Shown here: positions 7,360 through 14,922 of the stretch, one piece after another
Layout: every line of letters begins with the position of its first letter
Position numbering within the stretch: position 1 is the first letter of the stretch
Notes under the pieces: generated by a model
Databases searched by the model: none
Told to the model about the DNA's origin: nothing
The model's input: the letters and a program-made list of their open reading frames with translations, nothing else
IMG/VR virus record: IMGVR_UViG_3300046733_000057
Location: 1-25,076 of that record
Strand: one strand, 5' to 3'
Origin: a virus
Length of the DNA: 25,076 bases
Program-made: the position numbers and the translations under genes

Positions 7360-9084
7360 TTATCCTATAGAAGCACCATCAACTATATTCCTATCTAACT
7401 CTTGTGCTGTAGTTACATCATTACTAACCACAAACGCTTTAACAGGTTGTTGTTGTTGTCCTCCTATTGCTTCTGCTAATTGATTAGTTCCTGAAGCTCC
7501 TACTAAATTAAATGCAGGAGGTTGTGGAGGTGCAGGTGTTGAAGGAGTACTCACAGAAGGTGAACCACCACCACCTAAACCTGCAGTTTGTGGTGTTTGT
7601 GTTGATGATATTGCTTTAACTTGTGCCATACCACCCGCAACTGCTGCTGCTGCTGCTGCAAAACCTAAAGCAGGGCCAATTATTGGAATACCTGCAAGAG
7701 ATTTATAACTGTCTTGCGCTCCCTGATAAGTTGATATTAAAGTAGATGCTATTGCTGCTGCTTTTCCTGCTGCTGTTTCTTTACCTAAATTAGCTGCTAA
7801 TCCTGCTAAACCTTGTTGAGCATATTGCAACTTTTGGTCAGTTGTCATCTTTGCCCACTTAATTTCATTATCAGAAGATTCTTCGTTAAGATTATTTATT
7901 TTATTATCATAATCTTTTTTTAATGCTACTAACATTTCGTTTTTTTCTTCCTCATCAACTATCTCTCTTTCTATTAAAGCTTTCTTAGCATCATAATCTT
8001 GTAACAACTCTATGCGTTCTATTTCTCTTTCTGTTTTACCAATAAGAGATAATTCATTTTGTAAATCTTTTTGTTCTCTTAATAGTGAGTTAGTATTAGT
8101 TTGTTGTTCGCTTCTAAACCCTGTAATTTGTGCTTCTATTCCTGCCTGTTCATTAAGTGCTTCTCTATATGCTACTTGTAAATCAATATTTTCTTTATTT
8201 TTTTCAAGTTCAACTGCAGCTTGGTTAACTCTTGCTTGAGCATTAGCTTTCATAGCTGTTTCTTGTTCATCAAGTAATTTACCTAAATCTTCATTAGCTT
8301 TGATTCTATCTTCAAAACTTTTACTCTCATCATCTCTTATCTGTCTTAATTGTTCTGCTTGTCTATCATACTTTTCAATTAAGCCCTGATTAGCTGCTTC
8401 AGCAAGTCGTGCGCTTTTTTCTAATTCTACATTTGACTTTGCTGCTTTTATAGTTCCTTTAACATATTCTCCTATAGTTGTTGTTACTTCTTCATAACTT
8501 TTATCAACTCCTGTAATAACGTCAATGCTTTCTTTTCCTGCTTGTTTAAAACTATCTACGGCATCTGAAAAGTTACCTTTAAACAAATCTCCTATTCCTT
8601 TAGCTACAAAACCTAAAGTTTCTTTAAACTGTTCAAATCTAACTACTAAGCCATCATAGATAGCACTTCCAAAATCTTTTATTGATTGTACAGGGTCACT
8701 AAATAAACCCTTAAAAGCGTCAATAATAACTCCTGCATTGGAATCTATAAAACTAAAAAAATCATTAAATGCTATAGATAATGCTTCAAATGTTGTAGAA
8801 AAGAAATCTGTTACTTTTTGATTCTGATTTAATATTTCAGTAAACTTAGCAAATGCAGCAATAGCTAAACCAATTCCTGCTGCTTTTAAAGCTCCTCCTA
8901 TTTTCTTAATACCTCCTGCAGTTTTATTAGATGCTTTTTCTACATCCTTCAAACCTTCTTTGGTATCTTTATTACCTGCTGCTACTTCTTTATTAAGCTT
9001 TCCTATTTCTTTTTTTAATTGAGCAATCTCTTTAACTGCTGCATCCGTTTTAGCTTCTAAATCTATTACTACTTTTTGAGCCAT
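7360..9084 (-). CDS. Tail tape measure protein
   Basis: The 574-residue protein is mostly long helices. It has a coiled-coil start (EIAQLKKEIGKLNKEV), a hydrophobic segment near residues 63-80 (GGALKAAGIGLAIAAFAKF) and central charged coiled coils from about 220 to 410. A second very hydrophobic Ala/Gly stretch follows at about 455-490 (GIPIIGPALGFAAAAAAV), then a Pro/Gln/Gly-rich tail. This is the classic layout of a tape measure protein, which sets tail length and is ejected into the host envelope. At 574 residues it predicts a rather short tail if the usual 1.5 Å per residue holds. It is the last gene of the tail unit and overlaps the end of the 48-aa gene. Confidence 0.88.
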   Translation of the reverse strand: MAQKVVIDLEAKTDAAVKEIAQLKKEIGKLNKEVAAGNKDTKEGLKDVEKASNKTAGGIKKIGGALKAAGIGLAIAAFAKFTEILNQNQKVTDFFSTTFEALSIAFNDFFSFIDSNAGVIIDAFKGLFSDPVQSIKDFGSAIYDGLVVRFEQFKETLGFVAKGIGDLFKGNFSDAVDSFKQAGKESIDVITGVDKSYEEVTTTIGEYVKGTIKAAKSNVELEKSARLAEAANQGLIEKYDRQAEQLRQIRDDESKSFEDRIKANEDLGKLLDEQETAMKANAQARVNQAAVELEKNKENIDLQVAYREALNEQAGIEAQITGFRSEQQTNTNSLLREQKDLQNELSLIGKTEREIERIELLQDYDAKKALIEREIVDEEEKNEMLVALKKDYDNKINNLNEESSDNEIKWAKMTTDQKLQYAQQGLAGLAANLGKETAAGKAAAIASTLISTYQGAQDSYKSLAGIPIIGPALGFAAAAAAVAGGMAQVKAISSTQTPQTAGLGGGGSPSVSTPSTPAPPQPPAFNLVGASGTNQLAEAIGGQQQQPVKAFVVSNDVTTAQELDRNIVDGASIG

Positions 9085-9215
9085 TTTATTTCTGTTTTTA
9101 TTTGTTTAAATGTTTCCCTAAATGTTTCAGGAAGTTTGTACTTGCCTTGTGCTATTCTTATATTCTCTGTATCTCCTTTTACTAATTGGAGTAATTCTAA
9201 TATATTTTTTATCAT
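9069..9215 (-). CDS. Small hypothetical protein (48 aa) before the tape measure gene
   Basis: A 48-codon frame, starting MIKNILELLQLVKGDTEN and ending KTEIKWLKK, couples to the tail-tip gene by an ATGA overlap at 9212-9215. It overlaps the tape measure start by 16 bases. It looks like a helix-turn-helix-sized cytoplasmic protein with a basic C-terminus. It lies where a tail-assembly accessory factor might be expected, but the chaperone pair is located further upstream. Family not recognised. Confidence 0.65.
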   Translation of the reverse strand: MIKNILELLQLVKGDTENIRIAQGKYKLPETFRETFKQIKTEIKWLKK

Positions 9216-11266
9216 ACTTCGTTTAATAATTCTAGTTGGCTTTCTCCTGTTTTTAAATTTGTTGTTATGCTATTTATTTTGTAACTTCTGTTTCTTACTA
9301 TGAATCTATCTGCAAGAGTATAGTTTCTTAATATCTTCAATGGTAAAAACGCTTTCATTTTTGTTAATCTTCTTTTGGTATTAAATACATCTTGTATATA
9401 TGTTTTATATAAATCCTCAAATAAAGTACCAGAGAAGTTACCACTAGGTTGCCATTCGTTTGTTTCTAATCCAAAGTGTAAAGCAGTATCGTCTGTACTA
9501 GAATCTAATGCAACTGAATTACTTGGTATATAATAACCTGTATAACTTGATTCAGGAACTTCTGTTTCATTAGAAGCATCTGGCAAGAAAGATATAGTTT
9601 GTGGACTAGAGTTATTATATATTGCATAAAACAATAATGGTTCTCCTTTTATTGGGTCTAAGTTTTCATCAATCATATATCCTACCTGTACGTTCTTGAT
9701 AGTTCCACCTGTACCGTCTGTTAATCTCTCATATTGCATATGTTCAAAAGGTACTTCTATCTTATATATACCTCCGTCAAGTGCTTCACTATTATCATAA
9801 TTTAAAGACCCCCATTCACGGTTGTTTATTTGATTAAATACTGATGCTAATAATGATTTAGTGCTTTTAAAACTAAATGATATTTCTTTATATGGTAAAG
9901 CTAAATCAACTTGACTTTGTTCCATATCAACGTAATCATCTATTACATAGCTTGTACCTGATGCGTAGAAGTTATCTAAAGTTTCTACTTTGATAGTACC
10001 ATCATCTTGTGTAAATGCAGTTAGATTGAACATACGGAATAGTCCTGTAAGGAAATCTATAACCTTAATTTCAGGTACATTTTGAGTAGGTTGGAATTGT
10101 ATAATTTGTACTATTGATATATTAGTTGCTGATATTGTTTGTTCATTAGGTTCTGCAGGTGTTGATATATCATCAAACCCTAAAGTAAATGTATTAAAGG
10201 TCACAGAACTATTACTTCTAACAAAAACAGTTAAATTACCATCTTCTAAAGAACCTATAAAAATCATATCTAAAGCAGTTTGGTTTCCAGTTATTCCAAC
10301 AACAGAAGAAAATAAATTACCGTTTCTAAATATAAGTACATCATACGTTACAGAAGTATCACTCATTAGCGTTGTTAAACTAATATTAGTAATTTTTCTT
10401 TCTACTGTTAATGTTTGTCCTAGTATATCACTAGATACGTAAACAGGACTTGGAGTAGCTGCAAAGCCAGTAACTTGTGAAGTAAAGGTTTGGTCGTCTT
10501 GTATTAGATTCCCTTTTTTTCTTTGCATCCATAAATATAGATTGTGATACCTGTCATTTGTTGTATTGAAAAAATCTGTAGAAAAACTTAATCCATATTC
10601 GTTTTCTATTGCTTTTATAATTAAGTGTACTCTTATTCCATATTTTAAATCAGACCACAATACTCCGTGATGGTGAGTACCTCCTCCAGTATGATATGCT
10701 AAGTTAGGAGTATCTGCAACGTGTGTTGTAGAATCATAATACAATCTTTGTGAATGTGATATTAAAGGAGCTATAATAGAATCTGAGTAAGTAACACTAT
10801 CAACTACTTTATCATAACCTGATTGCAATCTTAATAATACTTCAGTAGCGTCATAATCTATAGTAAAGTTATTTAGCCACGTTAAAGCATCTAAGTTGTC
10901 TTCTCCTAATAAATCTTTTAAATCTACTGTGTTTCCAAAGAACGTAATTCTATAAGCATATGGCTTGTTGTTCTTCATATCTACTCCTTCTAGTTTTATC
11001 TTGCCTTTTTCAAATGGCATATAGTTAAGTTCTATTGTGGAGTTCTTCTTTATTCTTGCATCAAATCCATTGACTATATCATAATTGTAATAATGCTTAA
11101 ATATCTTATTATTGTCTTTAGATGCAGGTAGTGAAAAGGTCTTAGTAAAGTTTGTAAATATCTTACCTATGTCTCTTACATTTTGAATTGTCTGTGTTAA
11201 CGAAACAGATTCGTCTTTGAACATATCCATTCTATTGCCTTCAATATATAGCTGAATATTCTGCAT
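9212..11266 (-). CDS. Large tail-tip / baseplate structural protein (684 aa)
   Basis: The N-terminus contains the signature MDMFKDESVSLTQTIQNV, then KTFSLPASKDNNKIFKHYYN and NGFDARIKKNSTIELNYMP. I recognise these as the start of a conserved tail protein of Bacteroidetes siphophages that sits beside the tape measure gene. The remainder is beta-rich with repeated Thr/Ser/Asn segments. The C-terminus has LPLKILRNYTLADRFIVRNR, followed by a beta-strand region (KINSITTNLKTGESQLELL) resembling tail hub proteins whose ends repeat a rotated phage-tail domain. A role in the tail tip or baseplate hub is inferred from position and size. TAATG coupling with the upstream gene. Confidence 0.75.
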   Translation of the reverse strand: MQNIQLYIEGNRMDMFKDESVSLTQTIQNVRDIGKIFTNFTKTFSLPASKDNNKIFKHYYNYDIVNGFDARIKKNSTIELNYMPFEKGKIKLEGVDMKNNKPYAYRITFFGNTVDLKDLLGEDNLDALTWLNNFTIDYDATEVLLRLQSGYDKVVDSVTYSDSIIAPLISHSQRLYYDSTTHVADTPNLAYHTGGGTHHHGVLWSDLKYGIRVHLIIKAIENEYGLSFSTDFFNTTNDRYHNLYLWMQRKKGNLIQDDQTFTSQVTGFAATPSPVYVSSDILGQTLTVERKITNISLTTLMSDTSVTYDVLIFRNGNLFSSVVGITGNQTALDMIFIGSLEDGNLTVFVRSNSSVTFNTFTLGFDDISTPAEPNEQTISATNISIVQIIQFQPTQNVPEIKVIDFLTGLFRMFNLTAFTQDDGTIKVETLDNFYASGTSYVIDDYVDMEQSQVDLALPYKEISFSFKSTKSLLASVFNQINNREWGSLNYDNSEALDGGIYKIEVPFEHMQYERLTDGTGGTIKNVQVGYMIDENLDPIKGEPLLFYAIYNNSSPQTISFLPDASNETEVPESSYTGYYIPSNSVALDSSTDDTALHFGLETNEWQPSGNFSGTLFEDLYKTYIQDVFNTKRRLTKMKAFLPLKILRNYTLADRFIVRNRSYKINSITTNLKTGESQLELLNEV

Positions 11267-12627
11267 TATCTAATATCATTTATTTTATTAAACGCATATT
11301 GGAAATCTACTGTATAATTAATCAATCTATCATTTACTGATTTCTTAAATTGTAAACTTGACGTGTTTAAACTTATTGGGAGTACTTCTGTGCCATTATC
11401 TACCCACACCTGTTCACTTAGCATCATTTGTTTTATAACCTCGTTAAAACTCTCTTGTATGAATCCTGTGTTCATTGTTATGGCTTCTTTTCCTGTGACG
11501 TGAAACTGTCTTATTTGGTGTTTCTCAGTATTGTATGTTGGGTCGTTTGTGAAGTCCATTAAGTTTCTTTTGTAATTATCAGATTTGGTATTTATACTAT
11601 CTACTGACTTTTTATAGAAAGGCATAATCTGTAAAGCTCCAAACTTGTTATAAAAGATTACTTGTAGTTCTTGGAATTTAGGTTCACATACTGCTTCTAG
11701 TGTAATGGTTGTTACTTGTGATGTTCCTACCGAGCTTGTTATTGTTATTGTATCTCCACTTACTAGAGATGTTGTAGGACTTACTCTTATATATATAATC
11801 TTTTGTGTAGAATCAGATGAATCATTTACTTGTATATCGTTTATTGTACTTCCCCAACTAACGTCATATAAGTTCCAGAAATCTTCTACTTGTTCCCAAA
11901 ACACATCTGCTCCACCACCTGTTATAAACTCAATCAAAGGAGCTGCTTCTGCAAATACAGGAAATACTATATCAGTACCTTGTTTGAAATATATCTTAGT
12001 ATTTGATTGTAAATATTGAGGAGTATAATTTGGAGTACCTACTATTCTGTAATCCTCTCCTGTAGTCATTATATCATTTTTAATTGAAAGCTGCGTATCA
12101 CTATCTATAGCTGTTATTGTTGTTTGTGTTGTATCTGTATCATTAAAAACTGTATCTCCTATTTGTACGCTTGTTAAGAATGTCTGTACACTATCTATTA
12201 GTTTATAAGCTGTGGTCGTACCTGTAGTTGTTGAATCTATTAAGGTGTTTACTGGGTCTGTTAAAGTTCTAGGATTTACACCATCTTCAAAATACCCATA
12301 ACCATCAAAAGATAGATAATCCAAATTCTGTGTTTCACTTCCTGATGTTTTAGTTAATGTTATATCTGCTTCTACCCACACTCCGTCTGTAGCAAAACTA
12401 GCATACTCTGTGTTTAGATAATCTCTAATAAGTTCTGTTATTTCATATATTACATAGTTATTAGTTCCTATAATATCTTTACTTATAGTGTACTGTGGTG
12501 AACCAGGTTTGTCTGTTGTAAAAGTTCCTGAATATATATATAAGCTCATTGAAGCTGAAGTAAGTGTTCCAGTTGCAGGAGCTACTTTTATATAATAGGG
12601 ACTTCTTGCGTTTATTATTGTACTCAT
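11266..12627 (-). CDS. Tail structural protein, distal-tail-like (453 aa)
   Basis: The N-terminus reads SPYYIKVAPATGTLTSAS and then a domain with YVIYEITELIRDYLNTEY. The middle (about 110-215) is a Thr/Asp-rich region, probably an inserted beta domain. The C-terminal part contains VIFYNKFGALQIMPFYKK, and MNTGFIQESFNEVIKQMML. The NKFGA / FYKK pattern is a conserved feature of a family of Bacteroidetes phage tail proteins always adjacent to the large tail-tip protein encoded next. By location it may be the distal tail protein or an upper baseplate component. ATGA overlap with the preceding gene. Confidence 0.7.
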   Translation of the reverse strand: MSTIINARSPYYIKVAPATGTLTSASMSLYIYSGTFTTDKPGSPQYTISKDIIGTNNYVIYEITELIRDYLNTEYASFATDGVWVEADITLTKTSGSETQNLDYLSFDGYGYFEDGVNPRTLTDPVNTLIDSTTTGTTTAYKLIDSVQTFLTSVQIGDTVFNDTDTTQTTITAIDSDTQLSIKNDIMTTGEDYRIVGTPNYTPQYLQSNTKIYFKQGTDIVFPVFAEAAPLIEFITGGGADVFWEQVEDFWNLYDVSWGSTINDIQVNDSSDSTQKIIYIRVSPTTSLVSGDTITITSSVGTSQVTTITLEAVCEPKFQELQVIFYNKFGALQIMPFYKKSVDSINTKSDNYKRNLMDFTNDPTYNTEKHQIRQFHVTGKEAITMNTGFIQESFNEVIKQMMLSEQVWVDNGTEVLPISLNTSSLQFKKSVNDRLINYTVDFQYAFNKINDIR

Positions 12628-13112
12628 TCTATTGTTATTTCTATATCGTTTATAAATCCTTTAACTAAATCTGTTGGTAAATCTTTGTATGCTTTCTCAA
12701 ATGGTTTGGTAAAGAATAAACTAGGTTTAATTCCTTTGTTAAATATTGACCTTGCTATTAAGAAGTTTATTGACTTTCTTGGTATGAACTTTCCACTTTT
12801 ATCTCTTGGAGCTATGTTTTTTCTTACTGACCATTTATCAAATGCAGAACTAGGAGGCATTTTATCTTTATAACTAAAAGGAGTATTGTATTTCTTTTTC
12901 TTTCCACTTACCCCTTTGTCTTGGTAAACACCATATTCATCCATTAGAAACTGTATGCCGAATCCATTTGTAGTTGCCCTATACTCATAATCTAAACTAT
13001 TATAAAGTGCCTTAGAGCTGTTCTTTTTGCCCTTAGTAAGGTTAGTACGTGATTGTTGTATTACATACTTTGCAAATTTGTTTAATATGTCCTTAGTTTC
13101 TTTTAACTGCAT
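12624..13112 (-). CDS. HK97 gp10-like head-tail joining / neck protein
   Basis: This 162-residue basic protein begins with a helical N-terminus (LNKFAKYVIQQSRTNLTKG). It contains the motif FLMDEYGVYQDKGVSGKKK, matching the Y..Y.e.G....... core of the HK97-gp10-like (minor tail/neck) family, and ends with a helix pair (KPFEKAYKDLPTDLVKGF). These proteins form the ring joining head and tail. It overlaps the upstream gene by 10 bases and couples to the next with ATGA, in the usual position after the tail terminator-like gene. Confidence 0.7.
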   Translation of the reverse strand: MQLKETKDILNKFAKYVIQQSRTNLTKGKKNSSKALYNSLDYEYRATTNGFGIQFLMDEYGVYQDKGVSGKKKKYNTPFSYKDKMPPSSAFDKWSVRKNIAPRDKSGKFIPRKSINFLIARSIFNKGIKPSLFFTKPFEKAYKDLPTDLVKGFINDIEITIE

Positions 13113-13576
13113 ATAGTAATATCATTTTCAATTAATATATCCATAGTACACGCCCATCCTGCTAACTGATTCTCAAATCTATCAAAGAAAGGTTCACAAG
13201 TTGGATTGCCTTCTAATTGGTATTTAGTAGTATATAAGCTGCCTTTTCTTAATATCATAACAAGTTTATTAAGTACTGCTAATTGAGTGTTTAATATATC
13301 GTGTTCGTTATTGTTCCCTCTAAATAAATCTACCTCTGCTTCTTTATCTACATCTACAATATCCATTGACATTACTGTTATATTAAAAGCCAATACTTGT
13401 TCCTGTGTATTAACACTATTTACTATAATATGAGATAAAGGAAATATAGTTTGTTTAGATAAATCAATTTCTGTTATATCTCCTGTAGTAACACTATTTA
13501 CATTATCGTCTGATAATAGCTGTGTTTTTATTGTTTCTGTTAATTGATAAAATCCTCTTATTCCTTGTTGGCTCAT
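13103..13576 (-). CDS. Putative tail terminator / tail completion protein (157 aa)
   Basis: The protein has the sequence of a widespread Bacteroidetes phage family: IRGFYQLTETIKTQLL, then LSKQTIFPLSHIIVN, MDIVDVDKEAEVDLF and DRFENQLAGWACTMDILI. Its size and location (after the chaperone, beside a gp10-like protein) match tail terminator proteins that cap the tail tube and bind the neck. This assignment is by position and remembered family pattern, not by a diagnostic residue. Its ATG overlaps the stop of the -1 frame of the chaperone gene (ATGA), which also argues that this -1 frame is translated. Confidence 0.65.
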   Translation of the reverse strand: MSQQGIRGFYQLTETIKTQLLSDDNVNSVTTGDITEIDLSKQTIFPLSHIIVNSVNTQEQVLAFNITVMSMDIVDVDKEAEVDLFRGNNNEHDILNTQLAVLNKLVMILRKGSLYTTKYQLEGNPTCEPFFDRFENQLAGWACTMDILIENDITICS

Positions 13577-14309
13577 TTTATTTTACTTTTAAATTGCTTT
13601 GCTTCTGCTTCTGATTTGTCTTTCATAAATGATAGCATTAATAAACATTCGTGCATCTTTAATTGAGTGATATCTTTAAATCTTCTAATATCCCCTTGAG
13701 CGAGACCGTAAATTGATTGATACCATCCCCACTTGTTTCCGAATTGAGATATTGCACTAAATTCGTTTCCTGTTTGTCCTCCAAATAATTCATCATAGCT
13801 GTCGATAAGTCGATTCCTAAATGATAAAAAAAAAGCACAGAACTTAATACTGCATCCATTGGCATATTTTGCATCTTCTCTGGATGCTCTATATCGTATT
13901 CTTCTATATTGTACTTTTCACCGTATTTGTGTTTTATAGGTCTATACATAACATTCATAGCTCTATGTATATTTTCCCAATCTCCTAAGTACGTATCTAA
14001 GTCAATGTATTCTCCTAAACTCATTTGGTCTAAGTCAGGTATGAATCCATATTCTACATCACCTATTTTAAACTTTCTTACTAGCTTAGGTTTCTGATTA
14101 AACATATCACCTAGTATTCCAGTAATAGCATAGACGTCTGATACTTTCATTTTAAGAGCATCTGTGAGCTTTAAACCACAGAATATCTCTATCATCTTAG
14201 AAGCTAAGAACTTTTCATCTACGCTCTTTTCTTGGAGTTTTAAGAACTTTTGATATTGGTGAAGTTTGATTTCTTTTAAATCGTTAGGTACATTGATTTC
14301 TAGTTTCAT
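13573..14309 (-). CDS. Tail assembly chaperone, -1 frameshift fusion product (GT-like, about 245 aa)
   Basis: After codon 161 (TTT at 13829-13827) a one-base backward slip lets reading continue from 13827 for 84 codons, to a TGA at 13573-13575. This part reads NEFSAISQFGNKWGWYQSIY, then GLAQGDIRRFKDITQLKMHE and CLLMLSFMKDKSEAEAKQFK. This is typical of the T-part of phage tail chaperones (KWGWY....AGGDI.kf......h.cL.yLaf.KdK.eAea). The frame has no suitable start of its own, so fusion by frameshifting is the simplest reading. Its TGA overlaps the ATG of the next gene. The product presumably binds the tape measure and recruits tail tube protein. Confidence 0.75.
13659..14309 (-). CDS. Tail assembly chaperone, short (zero-frame) product
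   Basis: The 216-residue zero-frame product begins MKLEINVPNDLKEIKLHQYQ, has a helical core (KFLASKMIEIFCGLKLTDAL) and a central IGDVEYGFIPDLDQMSLGEY. The C-terminal part reads SGDGINQFTVSLKGILEDL before the stop at 13659. This corresponds to the G-type product of the two-part tail chaperone of long-tailed phages, which coats the tape measure during tail assembly. At codons 160-161 (Phe-Phe) the message has a nine-T run where a -1 shift leads to a longer product. The ATG lies 4 bases after a CGATATAT box. First gene of the tail unit. Confidence 0.75.
   Translation of the reverse strand: MKLEINVPNDLKEIKLHQYQKFLKLQEKSVDEKFLASKMIEIFCGLKLTDALKMKVSDVYAITGILGDMFNQKPKLVRKFKIGDVEYGFIPDLDQMSLGEYIDLDTYLGDWENIHRAMNVMYRPIKHKYGEKYNIEEYDIEHPEKMQNMPMDAVLSSVLFFYHLGIDLSTAMMNYLEDKQETNLVQYLNSETSGDGINQFTVSLKGILEDLKISLN
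13826..13834 (-). other. Slippery sequence for -1 programmed frameshift (T9)
   Basis: Nine consecutive T on the coding strand are read CTT TTT TTT TAT in the zero frame. This contains the canonical X XXY YYZ heptamer in the form T TTT TTT. Slipping back one base enters the 84-codon -1 frame. Transcriptional slippage on the same run is an alternative mechanism. I did not identify a clear downstream pseudoknot. Confidence 0.7.
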
Positions 14310-14313
14310 ATAT

Positions 14314-14339
14314 ATATATCGAAATTTCTAAGCTATTTT
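14314..14339 (-). promoter_or_regulatory. Bipartite late promoter-like motif (copy 4)
   Basis: Minus strand AAAATA (14339-14334), 12 bases, CGATATAT (14321-14314), then ATAT and the tail chaperone ATG at 14309. It sits directly after the terminator at 14352-14378, so it should start the seven-gene tail unit. Confidence 0.65.
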
Positions 14340-14351
14340 TGACATATACAT

Positions 14352-14378
14352 AAAAAAAAAGCAGCCATTTCTGACTGC
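14352..14378 (-). terminator. Rho-independent terminator ending the terminase unit
   Basis: Minus strand stem GCAGTC / GGCTGC (6 bp, one T-G pair) with loop AGAAAT, followed directly by nine T. It lies 25 bases after the 34-aa gene and before the late motif that begins the tail unit. Confidence 0.85.
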
Positions 14379-14402
14379 ATACAAACAATAAACTAATAAA
14401 GT

Positions 14403-14507
14403 TTAGAAACGTATTGTTAAAAGTATAGTTAATACTAGAGCTATAACATAAAAGCTAATTAGCCATTTCCAGTTGTTTGGGTCTTGTTGTAAGAATTTCT
14501 TTATCAT
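14403..14507 (-). CDS. Small single-pass membrane peptide (34 aa)
   Basis: A 34-codon frame with a soluble start MIKKFLQQDPNNWKWL and one membrane segment (ISFYVIALVLTILLTI), ending RF. It fits exactly between the 49-aa gene and the terminator. Tiny membrane peptides like this are common in phages and may act on the host envelope or membrane enzymes. No family is known to me. Confidence 0.6.
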   Translation of the reverse strand: MIKKFLQQDPNNWKWLISFYVIALVLTILLTIRF

Positions 14508-14527
14508 TTTTTGTTTTTATTATTTTA

Positions 14528-14677
14528 CTATTGTATTTTAATACCATCTGGTGTAGCAATAAAACCATCTCCTACTTGTTGGATAAGATTTCTAGCTATG
14601 TTTATGTCATCAATATAAACAACACCTTGTACTCCATTTGAGTAAATACCAACTACTTTTAAATATATTTTTTTCAT
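14528..14677 (-). CDS. Small hypothetical protein (49 aa)
   Basis: The frame reads MKKIYLKVVGIYSNGVQGVV, then IDDINIARNLIQQVGDGFIA and ends TPDGIKIQ, a compact beta-alpha-beta-like domain. An upstream TTG would extend it to 62 residues, but that extension lies inside the -7 promoter box at 14706-14713. The ATG at 14677, preceded by the A-rich leader AAAACAAA, is therefore the likely start. The promoter suggests expression separate from the terminase genes, possibly early. Family not recognised. Confidence 0.65.
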   Translation of the reverse strand: MKKIYLKVVGIYSNGVQGVVYIDDINIARNLIQQVGDGFIATPDGIKIQ

Positions 14678-14705
14678 TTTGTTTTGTTTTAGTATTAATA
14701 TACAG

Positions 14706-14736
14706 CTAATATACAACTATTTATTTAATTAACAAA
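14706..14736 (-). promoter_or_regulatory. Bacteroidetes-type promoter (TTTG - 19 - TATATTAG)
   Basis: Minus strand TTTG at 14736-14733, a 19-base spacer, and TATATTAG at 14713-14706. The Bacteroidetes primary sigma consensus is TTTG, about 19-21 bases, TAnnTTTG; only one position of the -7 box differs. Transcription would start near 14699 and read the 49-aa and 34-aa genes up to the terminator. The promoter before the non-coding RNA has the same -7 box and spacing. Confidence 0.7.
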
Positions 14737-14764
14737 TTTTAATAACTTTTTTTTAAATATTTTT

Positions 14765-14881
14765 TTATTTCTCTAGTTCCCTTCTGTCTATCTCCTCTAA
14801 TAATGCTTGAGCATATTTGATAGATGACCTAAGTTCTCCTTGAAGCTGTGCGTCTGTAAAATTTGGTATATCGTATATCAT
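14765..14881 (-). CDS. Small hypothetical protein (38 aa) after terminase
   Basis: A short acidic helical protein: MIYDIPNFTDAQLQGELRSS followed by IKYAQALLEEIDRRELEK. It starts 41 bases after the large terminase stop. The amphipathic helix and codon use support a real gene, and similar 35-45-residue helical proteins follow terminase genes in other phages. No function assigned. Confidence 0.55.
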   Translation of the reverse strand: MIYDIPNFTDAQLQGELRSSIKYAQALLEEIDRRELEK

Positions 14882-14922
14882 ACCATCAAAGATATTAAAA
14901 AATGTTAATAATACAAACTTAA

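Noticed and set aside
13294-13301. Another CGATATAT on the minus strand
   Set aside because: It lies inside the 157-aa coding region (codons for Asp-Ile-Leu) and lacks the AAAATA box 12 bases upstream.
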